A stretch of DNA of 64,000 nt from Dyadobacter sp. 676 (GTDB lineage Bacteria > Bacteroidota > Bacteroidia > Cytophagales > Spirosomataceae): the NCBI RefSeq assembly GCF_040448675.1, contig NZ_CP159289.1, positions 434,001 through 498,000 on the forward strand. Direction: 5' to 3'. Positions 1 through 9,002 of the stretch are shown here, piece by piece (position 1 is the stretch's first letter; each line of letters opens with the position of its first letter). Both the position numbers and the translations under genes were made by a program. The notes beneath the pieces were generated by a model that searched no databases, was not told where the DNA came from, and was given only the letters and a program-made list of their open reading frames with translations.

Positions 1-468
1 CAAACAAAGATCGGCCATGTACATCTCAAAGTGGCCGATCTCGACCGGGCCCTCGACTTTTATTGCGGCTTGCTCGGCTTCGAGATTACCACCCGCTACG
101 GCACTCAGGCCGTATTTATTTCCGCCGGGGGTTATCATCATCACATTGGCCTCAATACCTGGTACAGCAAAGGTGCGCCGCCCGCCTCGCCGCATGGCGT
201 CGGTTTGTTTCACACAGCCATTCTTTACCCAACCCGCAAAGATCTTGCATTTGCATTAAACCGTCTTTTGAAAGCCGATTACCCACTGACCGGCGCCAGC
301 GATCATGGTGTTTCCGAGGCAATTTACCTCAACGATCCTGACGGCAATGGCGTCGAGCTCTATTGGGACCGCCCGCGGGAGCAGTGGGAATACTTGCCGG
401 ATGGATCCATTGAAATGTACACGAAGAGTTTGAATATTCCTGGTTTGCTGATGGAGTTGAATAAATAG
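1..468 (+). CDS. VOC-family dioxygenase, CatE-like (5' end outside window)
   Basis: The reading frame is open from the first base, so the N-terminus lies outside the window. The visible part starts IGHVHLKVADLDRALDFYCG and has the paired beta-alpha-beta-beta-beta modules of the vicinal oxygen chelate superfamily. Likely metal ligands are the His in GHVHL, the His in GLFHTAILY and the Glu in GNGVELYWDRP. The HHHIGLNTW and DHGVSEA stretches are typical of CatE/YwbC-type extradiol dioxygenase-like proteins. The substrate cannot be read from sequence. Its stop codon directly abuts the stop codon of the convergent GH5 gene, with no terminator between them. Confidence 0.88.
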   Translation, partial: QTKIGHVHLKVADLDRALDFYCGLLGFEITTRYGTQAVFISAGGYHHHIGLNTWYSKGAPPASPHGVGLFHTAILYPTRKDLAFALNRLLKADYPLTGASDHGVSEAIYLNDPDGNGVELYWDRPREQWEYLPDGSIEMYTKSLNIPGLLMELNK

Positions 469-1605
469 TTAGTACTTCATCAGCAATGTGAGCAGCTTCC
501 GGTCCAGCTTGTGACCATGCCAATCCTCGTAAGCAACATCCTCGCGGCGGGAGTCCAGCACGCCGAAATCGCCTGAGAATTCCCAGAGCGAGAAGCCGAT
601 ACCATTGGATGAAAGGATATCCAATACATCGTTGAACCAGGCGAGGAAGACGTCATGCGGCGTTTTGTTCCAGCACCCGCATTCACCGCAGTGCACGCCT
701 ACGCCCTTCCCGACCAGCTCGATCCAGGGTTTGTAGAACTTTTCGAGCATGGCGCGGCTGAGATATTGGTCGCCAACTTGTCCCGGCCATTTCGGTTCGG
801 GCGCATTGTCGGGATCTTTCATCGCCCATGGTGCTTTGTAATGCGAAATAATACCCGGATGATAACCGCGGCAGCTCTGAGCGATGTCAAGGTCGGTCAA
901 TTCCGGGATAACGGATGTCCCGACATCGTTGCCGTCCGCGATGATTAAATGTGCCGGATTTTCCTTTCTGATCGCCTCTGAGGCAGCGATCGCCACTTTG
1001 CGGTAAATATCGCCGGGAACCGACGAGCGTTTGGAGTGCTGGTCATTCATGTCGGCACGCATGCTCGGCTCGTTGAGCAAATCGAAGCTGATGCGTTTGG
1101 AAGTGGTGCTTTTGTACTTTTTTGCCCACATATTCCAATGAAAACAGAATGCGTCAAGGGCCTTCTGGTCGGTCCAGAGGTTATAGGGCTCGTTGAAACC
1201 GGCATTGACGCAGTAACCCGGCGCGCGGTGCAGGTTCAGGCTTACATGGATGTTATACTTGTGCGCCGTCGCTATGAGCTTATCGATACGCTCCACGGCT
1301 TGTCCGTCGATCTGGTAAACCTCGTCAGGTGTGATATTCCGGCTCCGGTCAAATTTGAGATATACGGGGTAAGCCATTGGAATACGCACAAAATCGAAGC
1401 CCCAGTCATTCATCCATTTGAATTGCTCCTCGGTAGTAGGTTTACGGCCTTTGGCGGGGTCGGGCGAGAAGAAGTCCAGGAGATTAAAGCCTTTCCATTT
1501 GGGCAGCTTGTTCTGCGCAACCTGACCACAAAAAGCCAGGCCGGGCGCCATAGCGGCCCCGGCTGCTGTTATCGATGTATTTTTGATGAATGTCCTGCGA
1601 TGCAT
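469..1605 (-). CDS. Secreted glycoside hydrolase family 5 (cellulase-like)
   Basis: A 378-residue protein with an N-terminal export signal (MHRRTFIKNTSITAAGAAMA, Tat/Sec-like, with Cys26 as a possible lipoprotein site) followed by a GH5 TIM barrel. The acid/base Glu179 lies in FDLLNEPS and the probable nucleophile Glu308 in GVHCGECGCWNK; WEFSGDFG near residue 341 is the usual aromatic strand-8 platform. GH5 enzymes hydrolyse beta-1,4-linked glucans or mannans by a retaining mechanism; the specificity here is unknown. It stands alone, convergent with the dioxygenase gene, so it is probably transcribed from its own promoter. Confidence 0.9.
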   Translation of the reverse strand: MHRRTFIKNTSITAAGAAMAPGLAFCGQVAQNKLPKWKGFNLLDFFSPDPAKGRKPTTEEQFKWMNDWGFDFVRIPMAYPVYLKFDRSRNITPDEVYQIDGQAVERIDKLIATAHKYNIHVSLNLHRAPGYCVNAGFNEPYNLWTDQKALDAFCFHWNMWAKKYKSTTSKRISFDLLNEPSMRADMNDQHSKRSSVPGDIYRKVAIAASEAIRKENPAHLIIADGNDVGTSVIPELTDLDIAQSCRGYHPGIISHYKAPWAMKDPDNAPEPKWPGQVGDQYLSRAMLEKFYKPWIELVGKGVGVHCGECGCWNKTPHDVFLAWFNDVLDILSSNGIGFSLWEFSGDFGVLDSRREDVAYEDWHGHKLDRKLLTLLMKY

Positions 1606-1672
1606 GGCGATCCGGAAATTGTTCCTGATAATTTCCTATTAAACGCATCGCAGCAGCGGTTTTACTGATATT

Positions 1673-3662
1673 CTACCGGGTCCTTGTCGAATAGCCCCAC
1701 CGGCCATTGTAATTGTAGTACATCTCGAAGCCTTTACCTGCATCGCTTTTCAGGTATTTGGCTTTCAGCTTCTGGTGCAGGTCAGCCGGCTGCTTTTCGC
1801 CGTTGACGATCAGTTCGTCGTCCGTGAGTTTGAACGACAGATCATTTTTGTCCTTCACCAGCCCTGCACTACTCAGTTCCTCAATTATCTGTTCCTGCTT
1901 CTTCATATAAGCCTCGCGCTCTTTTTCCGCCTCCCGACGCATTTCCTCGGCTTTTTTTGCGTTGCACCTCTGCCTGCTCCCGTTGTTTGTCAGCTTCCAG
2001 ACGCATCAGATCGGCCTGCTTTCGCATACCTTCCGCTGCTTCGCGCTGCTTTTCGGCTTCCAATCTCATTTTGGCCGCCTCGTCGCGGTTGGCATTGGCA
2101 TGTAACCGCATTTCGCTGGCGTGTTCACGTTGTTTCTCGGCTTCCAGCCGCATTTGAGCAGCCTCTTCGCGCTGTTTTTCCGCTAAACGGCGCTGACCTT
2201 CGGCGACTTTGCGCATTTCCTCTGCCTGTTCACGCTGTTTCTCCGCAAGTTCATGCTGGATCTTCACTTCCTCCATGATCTTGTCGATTTCGGGCTGATA
2301 CTTCGGATAGTCGCTTTGAGCTATCTCCTGATCGTCGACCCAAAGCGAGATAATCTTGCCGTTGCGTTTGACGATCTCGTACTGCCTGTTGTTACGTGTG
2401 ACGTTATACGTACTGATTCCCTCGCGTGCGGAGCGCACATTCGCTGAATGTATCTCCGTTTCAACCGACCGCAATTTCTTTTTTGGAAGCGTGTCGGGCG
2501 GTGAGGTTACGAGTCGGTGTACCTTGGCTCGGGGCGTTGCCCTGGTGCTCGCTGATGATGGAGCAGGCTCCGTCATAGCAGGAATTTTTCCTGATTTCAC
2601 CGGTCTTTCCGGTGCCGTAGCTGCCGAGAGCGCGATCGCTGCCGCCAGGCTGAACGTTACAAATAGTTTTTCCATGGCATCAAGTGGTTTATTATTGTTA
2701 TTGACAATGCGTTTGATCCTGTCCAGCAAATGGTTGCGCTTTTTCGAAAAAGCCATTTCGAATGCCGGGCGTGACTGGTTGTATTCCTGAAACGATACGA
2801 GTGCGAGAATAAAGGAAGCCTTGTTCCGCATGACGCTGATCGCCAGGTCGTCGCAGCAATGCTCGCGTTCTTCGCGGATCAGTCGGGAAATCCACAATAC
2901 CGCCGGGTTGAAAAAGAATACATTTTCACAGAATATCTGTACCAGGTTAATCAGGTAGTCGCGGCGGCGGATATGCGCCAGCTCGTGCAAAAGAATAGCT
3001 TCCACCTGTCCCGCCGAAAGATTGGCCAGCATCCCGAGCGGCACAAGTACCACGGGTTTCAAGAATCCGACCACCATCGGCACGGTAACCTGCGCCGATT
3101 CGCAAAGCTCCGTTTCCTGTTTGATCCCCATTCTTTCCGCCAGCTCATAGAAACGGACAAGCCATTTCATTTCAGGTGCCGAAACCGTTTTTGTGATCTT
3201 ATTGAGATAAAACAGACCACTTATCGCCTGCAAGGACTTCAATGCGAAAACGAGGAACCACACCGTGACGATCAGTTGTGCGTTTGCAGCAAAAAAGTCG
3301 ACAATATGCCTCACCCACCCGTGCTCTGTAACCAGGCCCGCCGCTACAATGGCGGGAGCGCCGGCTTCGTCCGAAAACACCGGATCTTGTTCCCAAAGCA
3401 TTGAATGAGGCACGGAAGTCGATGTAAAATCGACGCTCTTCAACATGAAACCGAAGGTGGTTACCGCACCCGCGACGAACAACACCATCAGCAATGCGAG
3501 CAGGTTGTAGCGAAATACGGGCTTGCTCTTCCGGGTGGTAAGCAGGACGATCCCCACCAGGATAGCGGCAACAAGTCCCTGCCATAACGAATGCATCAGC
3601 GTAAAGCACAATGCTTCGATCCATTCACGGACCGCGGGGCGATCGATAATATTCCAGTTCAT
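1673..3662 (-). CDS. BlaR1-like M56 metallopeptidase with coiled-coil tail (one frameshift)
   Basis: A membrane zinc peptidase of the BlaR1/MecR1 family, partner of the BlaI repressor 27 bp upstream. Hydrophobic helices occupy about residues 18-42, 55-75 and 128-150, and the zinc motif HELAH is at 226-230. There is no penicillin-binding domain. From about residue 455 the protein becomes a charged coiled coil of 14-residue units of the type KQREEAAQMRLEAE, then a short C-terminal domain. The frame breaks after residue 570 in a run of seven A (1952-1958, minus strand). Removing one A restores a 662-residue protein whose coil continues unbroken (AEEMRREAEKEREAYMKK), so I annotate one gene. The signal it senses is unknown. 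Confidence 0.85.
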
Positions 3663-3689
3663 GGCTAACGCGTTCTAACGGTTTGATAA

Positions 3690-4055
3690 TTACTGATCCA
3701 GTTTTTTCAGAAAATCCCTGATCTCGGCGAGCTCTTCACTGGAAGTATTTTTATTTCCAAAAAGCTGCATTACCAGGCTCGACGCCGATCCTTTGTACAT
3801 CGAATCCACAAAGCGCTCCAGCAGTGCCGACTTGGTCTTATCCTCGGGCTCAGCCGGGCTGTAAATGTGTTTCATACTACTTTCATCGCGGATCAGAATG
3901 CCTTTTTCGGCCATGATCTGCATCAGTTTCAATGTCGAAGAATACTGCACCGCGCGCCTTTCCTCGTTGAGCTTGTCGTTCACAAACCGTACCGTCGACG
4001 GCCCGTATTCCCAAAGCACCTGCAGTATTTCCAGTTCCGATTTCGTAGGTTCCAT
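3690..4055 (-). CDS. BlaI/MecI/CopY-family transcriptional repressor
   Basis: A 121-residue winged-helix repressor: MEPTKSELEILQVLWEYGPS followed by VRFVNDKLNEERRAVQYSST (recognition helix region) and a C-terminal dimerisation helix pair. Members bind a palindrome as dimers and are inactivated by proteolysis triggered by their M56 partner, which is encoded directly downstream here. A TACCTTTG promoter element and a perfect 12-bp palindrome lie just upstream, so autorepression is likely. Length is normal for the family. Many Bacteroidota carry such pairs without any beta-lactamase nearby, and none is visible here. Confidence 0.93.
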   Translation of the reverse strand: MEPTKSELEILQVLWEYGPSTVRFVNDKLNEERRAVQYSSTLKLMQIMAEKGILIRDESSMKHIYSPAEPEDKTKSALLERFVDSMYKGSASSLVMQLFGNKNTSSEELAEIRDFLKKLDQ

Positions 4056-4080
4056 TTTGCTCGTTTTTCAATCAACAGTT

Positions 4081-4107
4081 CAAAGGTAGGAAAAATTTCG
4101 TACGAAA
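4081..4107 (-). promoter_or_regulatory. blaI promoter with overlapping palindromic operator
   Basis: On the minus strand the sequence TACCTTTG (4088-4081) matches the Bacteroidota -7 consensus TAnnTTTG. It lies 26 bp upstream of the BlaI start codon. Seven bases further upstream is the perfect palindrome TTTCGTACGAAA (4096-4107), which falls between the -7 and -33 positions. A dimeric repressor bound there would block the sigma factor. That the palindrome is the BlaI site is inferred from its position and symmetry. Confidence 0.65.
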
Positions 4108-4155
4108 AAATTTTTAGGCAATTTTTTTAGATTATTTAAACAAAACCACACTGAC

Positions 4156-4377
4156 ATGTACACTAAAACCATCACTCCCGAGACCACTTCGGTAACAATC
4201 GAGCTTCCCGAAAACTTTGTCGGAGAGCATGTCAGGGTTATTGCGGTTATTGAAAGAAAAGAAAAGCCTCGCAAAGCGAAGTCTTTGGAAGAGATAAGAA
4301 AAAGATACTCAAAGTTCCCTGAAGCAGATTTATCAAAATTTAAATTTGACCGGGACGAAGCCAATGACTTTGACTAA
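4156..4377 (+). CDS. Putative antitoxin of a VapBC-type pair
   Basis: A 73-residue acidic/basic protein. Residues 1-35 (MYTKTITPETTSVTIELPEN onward) look like a small beta-rich domain, and the C-terminal third (SLEEIRKRYSKFPEADLSKF) is the sort of helix that wraps a PIN toxin. The assignment rests mainly on context: the gene overlaps a PIN-domain toxin gene by 14 bp, as is usual for type II toxin-antitoxin operons. I see no clear AbrB or RHH motif, so the antitoxin family is uncertain. Confidence 0.7.
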   Translation: MYTKTITPETTSVTIELPENFVGEHVRVIAVIERKEKPRKAKSLEEIRKRYSKFPEADLSKFKFDRDEANDFD

Positions 4378-4774
4378 CGCATTTCCGGATTCTAACATCA
4401 TCATTTATCTTATCGACACACATCTGGAGAAAAGTGAAATAGCTGAAAAGCTGGTCGGCCGTGGATCTCACATCAATGCGCAGCTTTTGGTTGAAATCGG
4501 AAATGTGTGTAAAAGGAAGCTCGGATGGGACAAGCAACAGGTATCGGAGTTGTGGTATGAATTGATGACCGACTGCCTGATGACCGATATAACTGAAACC
4601 ACCATAGCAGAAGCGATTTATCTAACCGAAAAATACGACTTCCAATTTTTCGACGCGATCATCGTTTCAGGAGCGCTGGAAGCCGGATGCAACATTCTTT
4701 ACTCGGAAGATATGCATCATCAACTCGTTGTCGAAGGCCGCCTGACGATTGTCAACCCGTTCCGGAGTTGCTGA
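4364..4774 (+). CDS. PIN-domain ribonuclease toxin (VapC-like)
   Basis: A 136-residue PIN domain. The acidic metal-binding residues are visible: Asp in AFPDSNIIIYLID, Glu in NAQLLVEIGNV, Asp in FQFFDAIIVSGAL and Glu-Asp in ILYSEDMHH. PIN toxins cleave RNA, often tRNA or rRNA. I chose the ATG at 4364 over an in-frame TTG at 4346, because ATG gives the normal PIN N-terminus and a short overlap with the antitoxin gene. The pair sits between the blaI operon and an SDR gene, with no mobile element beside it. Confidence 0.88.
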   Translation: MTLTNAFPDSNIIIYLIDTHLEKSEIAEKLVGRGSHINAQLLVEIGNVCKRKLGWDKQQVSELWYELMTDCLMTDITETTIAEAIYLTEKYDFQFFDAIIVSGALEAGCNILYSEDMHHQLVVEGRLTIVNPFRSC

Positions 4775-4869
4775 TCCCGATTCTTTGAAATTCATAACTA
4801 TTACTTTAATCCTGCCAAGTGCCCGCCGGCGCCGTCCTGTCATATTTGTATCATCGATCACGAACAAAA

Positions 4870-5748
4870 ATGACAAGCAAAATGAAAACTCCTAAAACAT
4901 GGTTCATCACCGGGGCTTCGAGAGGTTTCGGTCTGGAAATTACCAAAGCAGTACTGGCAACAGGCGATCAGGTGGTAGCCACCGTCAGAAGCAAAGCGGC
5001 CGATCCGGCAGCTCAGTTCGGCAACGACCCCAACCTGCTTGTAGTGGCATTGGATGTCACCAACGAAGCGCAGGCCCCGGAGGCGGCACAGCAGGCTATC
5101 GACCGTTTTGGTAAGATAGACATCCTTCTCAACAATGCGGGCTACGGCCTGCTGGGCGCGGTGGAAGAAGCTTCCGCCGGGGAAGTACGGAATAATTATG
5201 AAGTAAATGTATTCGGTACTTTGAATGTGACCCGCGCGGTGCTCCCGTTCATGCGCGCGAAGCGTTCGGGCCATATCATCAACATCTCGTCGGTCGGCGG
5301 TTTGAGCGCCTATTTCGGATGGGGCGTGTACGGCTCGACCAAGTTCGCTATCGAAGGCCTTACCGAAGCCCTGGCACAGGAACTTGCGCCTCTGGGTATC
5401 CATGCAACGGTGGTAGCTCCCGGTTTCTTCCGCACCGATTTCCTGGACCGGTCATCGCTCACCCGCACTGCCAATGTAATCGACGACTATGCCCAAACTG
5501 TGGGCGCAATGCGCGACTTTGCCACACAGGCCAACAAAAAGCAGCCCGGCGATCCTAAAAAACTGGCCCAGGCGCTGATCAAACTCGGAAATTCCGATAA
5601 TCCTCCTGTACATTTGCCGTTAGGCAGCGATACGCTCGAACGCTTCCGCGCCAAAACCGCGGCCTTCGAGAAGGAAATCGGAGAATGGTACGAGGTCATT
5701 ACCGGAACCGATCATGACGATGTTGCGGCCACCAAAGAACTCGCATAG
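4870..5748 (+). CDS. Short-chain dehydrogenase/reductase
   Basis: A classical SDR of 292 residues. The nucleotide-binding motif TGASRGFG is at 14-21, NNAG at 88-91, the catalytic Ser near 140 (INISSVGG), and YxxxK at Tyr154 and Lys158 (YGSTK). It carries out NAD(P)-dependent oxidation or reduction of an unidentified substrate. The ATG at 4870 is preferred because the upstream extension has no homology to the fold. An AraC-type regulator follows 75 bp downstream on the same strand, a common pairing in this phylum, and may control it. Confidence 0.9.
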   Translation: MTSKMKTPKTWFITGASRGFGLEITKAVLATGDQVVATVRSKAADPAAQFGNDPNLLVVALDVTNEAQAPEAAQQAIDRFGKIDILLNNAGYGLLGAVEEASAGEVRNNYEVNVFGTLNVTRAVLPFMRAKRSGHIINISSVGGLSAYFGWGVYGSTKFAIEGLTEALAQELAPLGIHATVVAPGFFRTDFLDRSSLTRTANVIDDYAQTVGAMRDFATQANKKQPGDPKKLAQALIKLGNSDNPPVHLPLGSDTLERFRAKTAAFEKEIGEWYEVITGTDHDDVAATKELA

Positions 5749-5823
5749 GGAAGGCGCGCTGAACGGGGATGCGCTGCTAAGCCAGTGCATCCCTTTTTCC
5801 TGAACTATCAAAAATCAAACGCA

Positions 5824-6762
5824 ATGTCGAAAACACTGGACACCAAGACGATCGATCTGCTGCGTGACCTGCCCGGGCTCATTCCGGTACTGCGTGAAAA
5901 TTTCGAGGACTGGACGATCCGAACGTTCAACCGCGAGCAACACGAATGCCGCAACTACCTCTCCCCTAACCGGCGGGATTTTTACAAAATACTGATGGTT
6001 ACCGGTGGTACCGGCATTTTCACGATGGGCCTGAACACATATTATATCGACGAGCCTACGATCCTATTCATCCATCCAAACGACATTATTTCCTGGAAAA
6101 ATCTTTCGGCAGATACTGAAAACGATGATTCGGCCGGCTATTATTGCCTTTTCAAAAAGGCATTTATCCAAAACCATCCGCAGCTGAAAGCGACGATCGA
6201 CAAATTCGGGTTGTTTACGGATAAGCAAAAAAGCGTAATCCGTCTTACGCACGCGGATGTGCCGGTGCTCACGCGCTTCTTCGCGCGCATGCAGGAGGAA
6301 GAACTGGTAGGCGACGCATTCAACCAGGAAGCGATGGCGGCTTACATACAGCTCGTTATGGTTGAAAGCTCGCGTGTTGCCAATTTTCCCGAACCGGACA
6401 ACGTTTCGGACGAATACCGGCACATTCACGCTTTTTTTGACTTGCTCGAACGCGAAACGGCACATATCAACAGAGAAACGCCTATTCGTATTAAAACGGC
6501 CAAGGAATTCGGGGAAAGTCTCGGCATTCATCCTAACCATCTGAATGCATTACTTAAAAAACACACCGGGCAAAATGTCAGCACGCATATCCGCAACAGG
6601 CTTTTGGAAGAAACCAAAGTCTTGCTGGTACAAACGGATTGGACATTGCAGGATATCGCTTACAGCATCGGGTTTGCCGAGCAACCGAATTTCAACCTGT
6701 TTTTCAAAAAAAATACCGGCTACACCCCCGCCGGCTTCCGCAAGGGTTACAGAACAGCCTGA
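5824..6762 (+). CDS. AraC-family transcriptional regulator
   Basis: A 312-residue regulator with an N-terminal cupin-like sensing domain (about 1-190) and a C-terminal AraC double helix-turn-helix (about 215-312). The second HTH carries the family signature: LLVQTDWTLQDIAYSIGFAE followed by QPNFNLFFKKNTGYTPAGFR. Start at 5824 gives MSKTLDTK; the upstream in-frame ATG adds only a short tail. It sits behind the SDR gene on the same strand and is followed by a hairpin terminator. The inducer is unknown. Confidence 0.92.
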   Translation: MSKTLDTKTIDLLRDLPGLIPVLRENFEDWTIRTFNREQHECRNYLSPNRRDFYKILMVTGGTGIFTMGLNTYYIDEPTILFIHPNDIISWKNLSADTENDDSAGYYCLFKKAFIQNHPQLKATIDKFGLFTDKQKSVIRLTHADVPVLTRFFARMQEEELVGDAFNQEAMAAYIQLVMVESSRVANFPEPDNVSDEYRHIHAFFDLLERETAHINRETPIRIKTAKEFGESLGIHPNHLNALLKKHTGQNVSTHIRNRLLEETKVLLVQTDWTLQDIAYSIGFAEQPNFNLFFKKNTGYTPAGFRKGYRTA

Positions 6763-6770
6763 TCAAACAA

Positions 6771-6801
6771 AACCGGGACATTAAAACACGCAGTCCCGGT
6801 T
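6771..6801. terminator. Bidirectional hairpin terminator
   Basis: A perfect 9-bp inverted repeat (AACCGGGAC at 6771-6779 and GTCCCGGTT at 6793-6801) with a 13-base loop sits between the convergent ends of the AraC gene and the sugar isomerase-like gene. It can serve both. Confidence 0.7.
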
Positions 6802-6818
6802 CGTTACTACTGTTAATA

Positions 6819-7826
6819 CTATGCCCCCAAAGCCTTCCGTGCGAATTCAACGCATTTCTGCGTCTCCTTCAACGCATCCGACCCGGCCGGAATTTCGTAT
6901 TCCAATTCGATCGTAGCGGGAAACTTGTATTTCCTGGCACGCATTAACTCCAAAACCGCAACGATGGGCGTGTCGCCCTGGCCCCACGGCAGGTTAGCTC
7001 CGCCGTGTTCCTTGTTCTTGCGGTCTTTCACGTGCATGCTTACGATATGGTCGTGCTTCGCTTCGAGCAGCGGGAAAGGGTCGTAGCCCGCCGCCACATA
7101 ATGCCCCATATCGAAGTTCATCGCATTGTATTTCGACTGGCTCAACGCATTATCCCACCAGGTCGGTGTTTGCTGGGTGTGGCCGTGGTACCCGCAATAC
7201 ACTTTATTTTTGGCGGCGATATCGCCCAGGCGCTTGGTTTGCGCCGGATCGTTGGGCAGCTCCACATTGGCCTGATTGGCGCCTAGCGCTTTCGCCGCGC
7301 GGAATGCATAATCTATCTCGGCGTCGGTGTTACTGGCATTCAATGCATTAGGCTTAAAACCGTAAATGCTTACGCCCGCGTCGTTGTACATCTTGCGAAG
7401 CTGCACAAACTTATCCATGGAAACTTTCGCACGCCATTCGGCCATTTTCGTCGCATATTCTTTTTGAACAGCCTTTTGTTCCTCGGTCATTTCCGGGCGC
7501 TTGCCGTCGGGGCCGGGAGCCAGATTGGGGCGGGGTGGTGCTTCGGGAGCGCCTGCGAAAGACTCTCCTGTAGGCCCCATAAGCTCGATCGCGCTGATGT
7601 TACATTCGATGCAGTATTTCAGAATGTCCTCCGCGCTGCCAGGCAGGCTTCTCCATGAATAGGTAATGGCCCCCACCTGCACGCCGTTGAAGAGCGAATT
7701 CGGTTTGCCGAGCTTTCTGATGTAAGCGGGAGCGCCGAAAACAGGGGTACGCGCCATCACGAAACCCGCCGCCGCAAGGGCGGATGCGCCCAGGAACCGA
7801 CGTCTTGAAAGGTCTTGGTTTTCCAT
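6819..7826 (-). CDS. Secreted sugar phosphate isomerase/epimerase-like TIM-barrel protein
   Basis: A 335-residue protein with a twin-arginine type signal (SRRRFLGASALAAAGF) and a xylose-isomerase-like TIM barrel. Likely metal-binding positions are the Glu in NISAIELMGPTG, Glu in NQANVELPND, His in YCGYHGHTQQT, Asp in MNFDMGHYV and Glu in PATIELEYEIP. A Pro/Gly-rich insertion (about residues 98-112) interrupts the barrel. Family members isomerise or epimerise sugars, inositols or hydroxypyruvate-like compounds; the substrate cannot be assigned. A thioredoxin-like gene lies 29 bp upstream on the same strand, so the two may be co-transcribed. Confidence 0.87.
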   Translation of the reverse strand: MENQDLSRRRFLGASALAAAGFVMARTPVFGAPAYIRKLGKPNSLFNGVQVGAITYSWRSLPGSAEDILKYCIECNISAIELMGPTGESFAGAPEAPPRPNLAPGPDGKRPEMTEEQKAVQKEYATKMAEWRAKVSMDKFVQLRKMYNDAGVSIYGFKPNALNASNTDAEIDYAFRAAKALGANQANVELPNDPAQTKRLGDIAAKNKVYCGYHGHTQQTPTWWDNALSQSKYNAMNFDMGHYVAAGYDPFPLLEAKHDHIVSMHVKDRKNKEHGGANLPWGQGDTPIVAVLELMRARKYKFPATIELEYEIPAGSDALKETQKCVEFARKALGA

Positions 7827-7855
7827 AAAGTCAGGTAGAAATGTTTAAATATGGT

Positions 7856-8980
7856 TTAGTAGTACCGTCCGACATACTTGTTTTCGACGATCAGCTTCTT
7901 CATTTTCGCGGGATCTATCGGCCCTTGTTGCGAATAGACGATCCTGCCGCCCGGTTCTACAAGCATGGTATACGGTAAAGCGCCCTGCCATTTCGAATCT
8001 ACCGCTTCGATGAGCTTGTATTTGTCTTCCACGTTGAAAATGTAATTTTTGTTGGAAGCGAATTTACTTTGCAGGAATTTCAGGGCCTTGTCTTTTTTGT
8101 CCGGGTTATCGGCGCTGATCGAAATAAACTCGAAATCGCGCCGGCGGTACATGTGGTGCATGACCATGAAATCCGGAAACTCCGTCACGCAGGGTCCGCA
8201 CCAGGTTGCCCACACGTTAATGAGCCGCAACTTATCCGATTTATTTTGAATGAGTTCTTTCAAACCAGCCTCGTCGATCGTTTCCAGGGTTACCGGCTCC
8301 TTTGCCCAGGCGGTTTGTTCTTTTTTCACATTGTCTTCTTTCGATGCCCATTTCATGGAGCAGCCGAAAGTCTTGGTAGTAGCCACCGGCGCCGGTTTTC
8401 CGGCCAGTAATGCTTCGATGGCATTTCGCGCGTCGTGGTTTTTTGGCGTACCCGTCGGTTTTTCGACGTCGTCGATACGGCCGTTATATTGCAGTTTCCT
8501 TTCTTTGTCAAAAATAAAAATATGCGGCGTGGCCACGGGGCCGTAAGCCAATGCGGTCTTCTGGTCGTCCCCGTCGTAGAGGTACGGGAAATTATAGGCC
8601 ATATCTTTGGCCCGGATCTTCATTTCCTCGTAACTGTCGCTCATATCGGTGTAGCCCAATTCGTCGAGCAGGATCGCTTTGGGATCATTGGAGGAAATCG
8701 CGACCACCGCTACTTTTCGAGCTTTGTAATCCGAGGTCAGTTTTTTGATGCGTTCTTCGTAAGCCTGCGCTGTGGGGCAATGGTTGCAGGTAAAAACAAT
8801 GGCCAGAATATCGGCGTTGGCAAAACTTTTCAGCGAATACCGCTTGCCGTCTACACCCGGCAGATTAAAATCCGGCGCCTGAGCGCCGATTTTCAGCGTT
8901 TCCGGCTGGTCAGCAGCAAATAAACCGAACACAGTGAAACACAATACAATAGCGAGTAGCGAGTTATAGGATGCGCGCAT
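7856..8980 (-). CDS. Two-domain redoxin: peroxiredoxin-like plus TlpA-like thioredoxin
   Basis: A 374-residue exported protein (signal about 1-23) with two thioredoxin folds in tandem. Domain 1 (about 28-195) begins LKIGAQAPDFNLPGVDGK and has Cys65 and Cys68 in FTCNHCPTAQ, an AhpC/redoxin-like arrangement. Domain 2 (about 230-374) has the canonical WCGPC motif at 260-264 (Cys261/Cys264) as in TlpA/ResA reductases. Both Cys pairs are intact, so it could relay electrons between its own domains or act on extracytoplasmic proteins. It is upstream of and close to the sugar-isomerase-like gene. Confidence 0.88.
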   Translation of the reverse strand: MRASYNSLLAIVLCFTVFGLFAADQPETLKIGAQAPDFNLPGVDGKRYSLKSFANADILAIVFTCNHCPTAQAYEERIKKLTSDYKARKVAVVAISSNDPKAILLDELGYTDMSDSYEEMKIRAKDMAYNFPYLYDGDDQKTALAYGPVATPHIFIFDKERKLQYNGRIDDVEKPTGTPKNHDARNAIEALLAGKPAPVATTKTFGCSMKWASKEDNVKKEQTAWAKEPVTLETIDEAGLKELIQNKSDKLRLINVWATWCGPCVTEFPDFMVMHHMYRRRDFEFISISADNPDKKDKALKFLQSKFASNKNYIFNVEDKYKLIEAVDSKWQGALPYTMLVEPGGRIVYSQQGPIDPAKMKKLIVENKYVGRYY

Positions 8981-9002
8981 AGCTCTGGTTTTTGGTTAAG
9001 TT

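Noticed and set aside
1952..1958. Programmed ribosomal frameshift at a run of seven A in the M56 gene
   Set aside because: The needed shift is +1 (skip one A), not the -1 that A-rich slippery sites give. Similar +1 errors occur at C and G runs in unrelated genes, so a sequencing error is simpler. Transcriptional slippage remains possible.
4156..4774. Toxin-antitoxin pair as part of a defence island
   Set aside because: No restriction, Cas, Abi or mobile-element genes are nearby. The neighbours are a regulator pair and an SDR gene.
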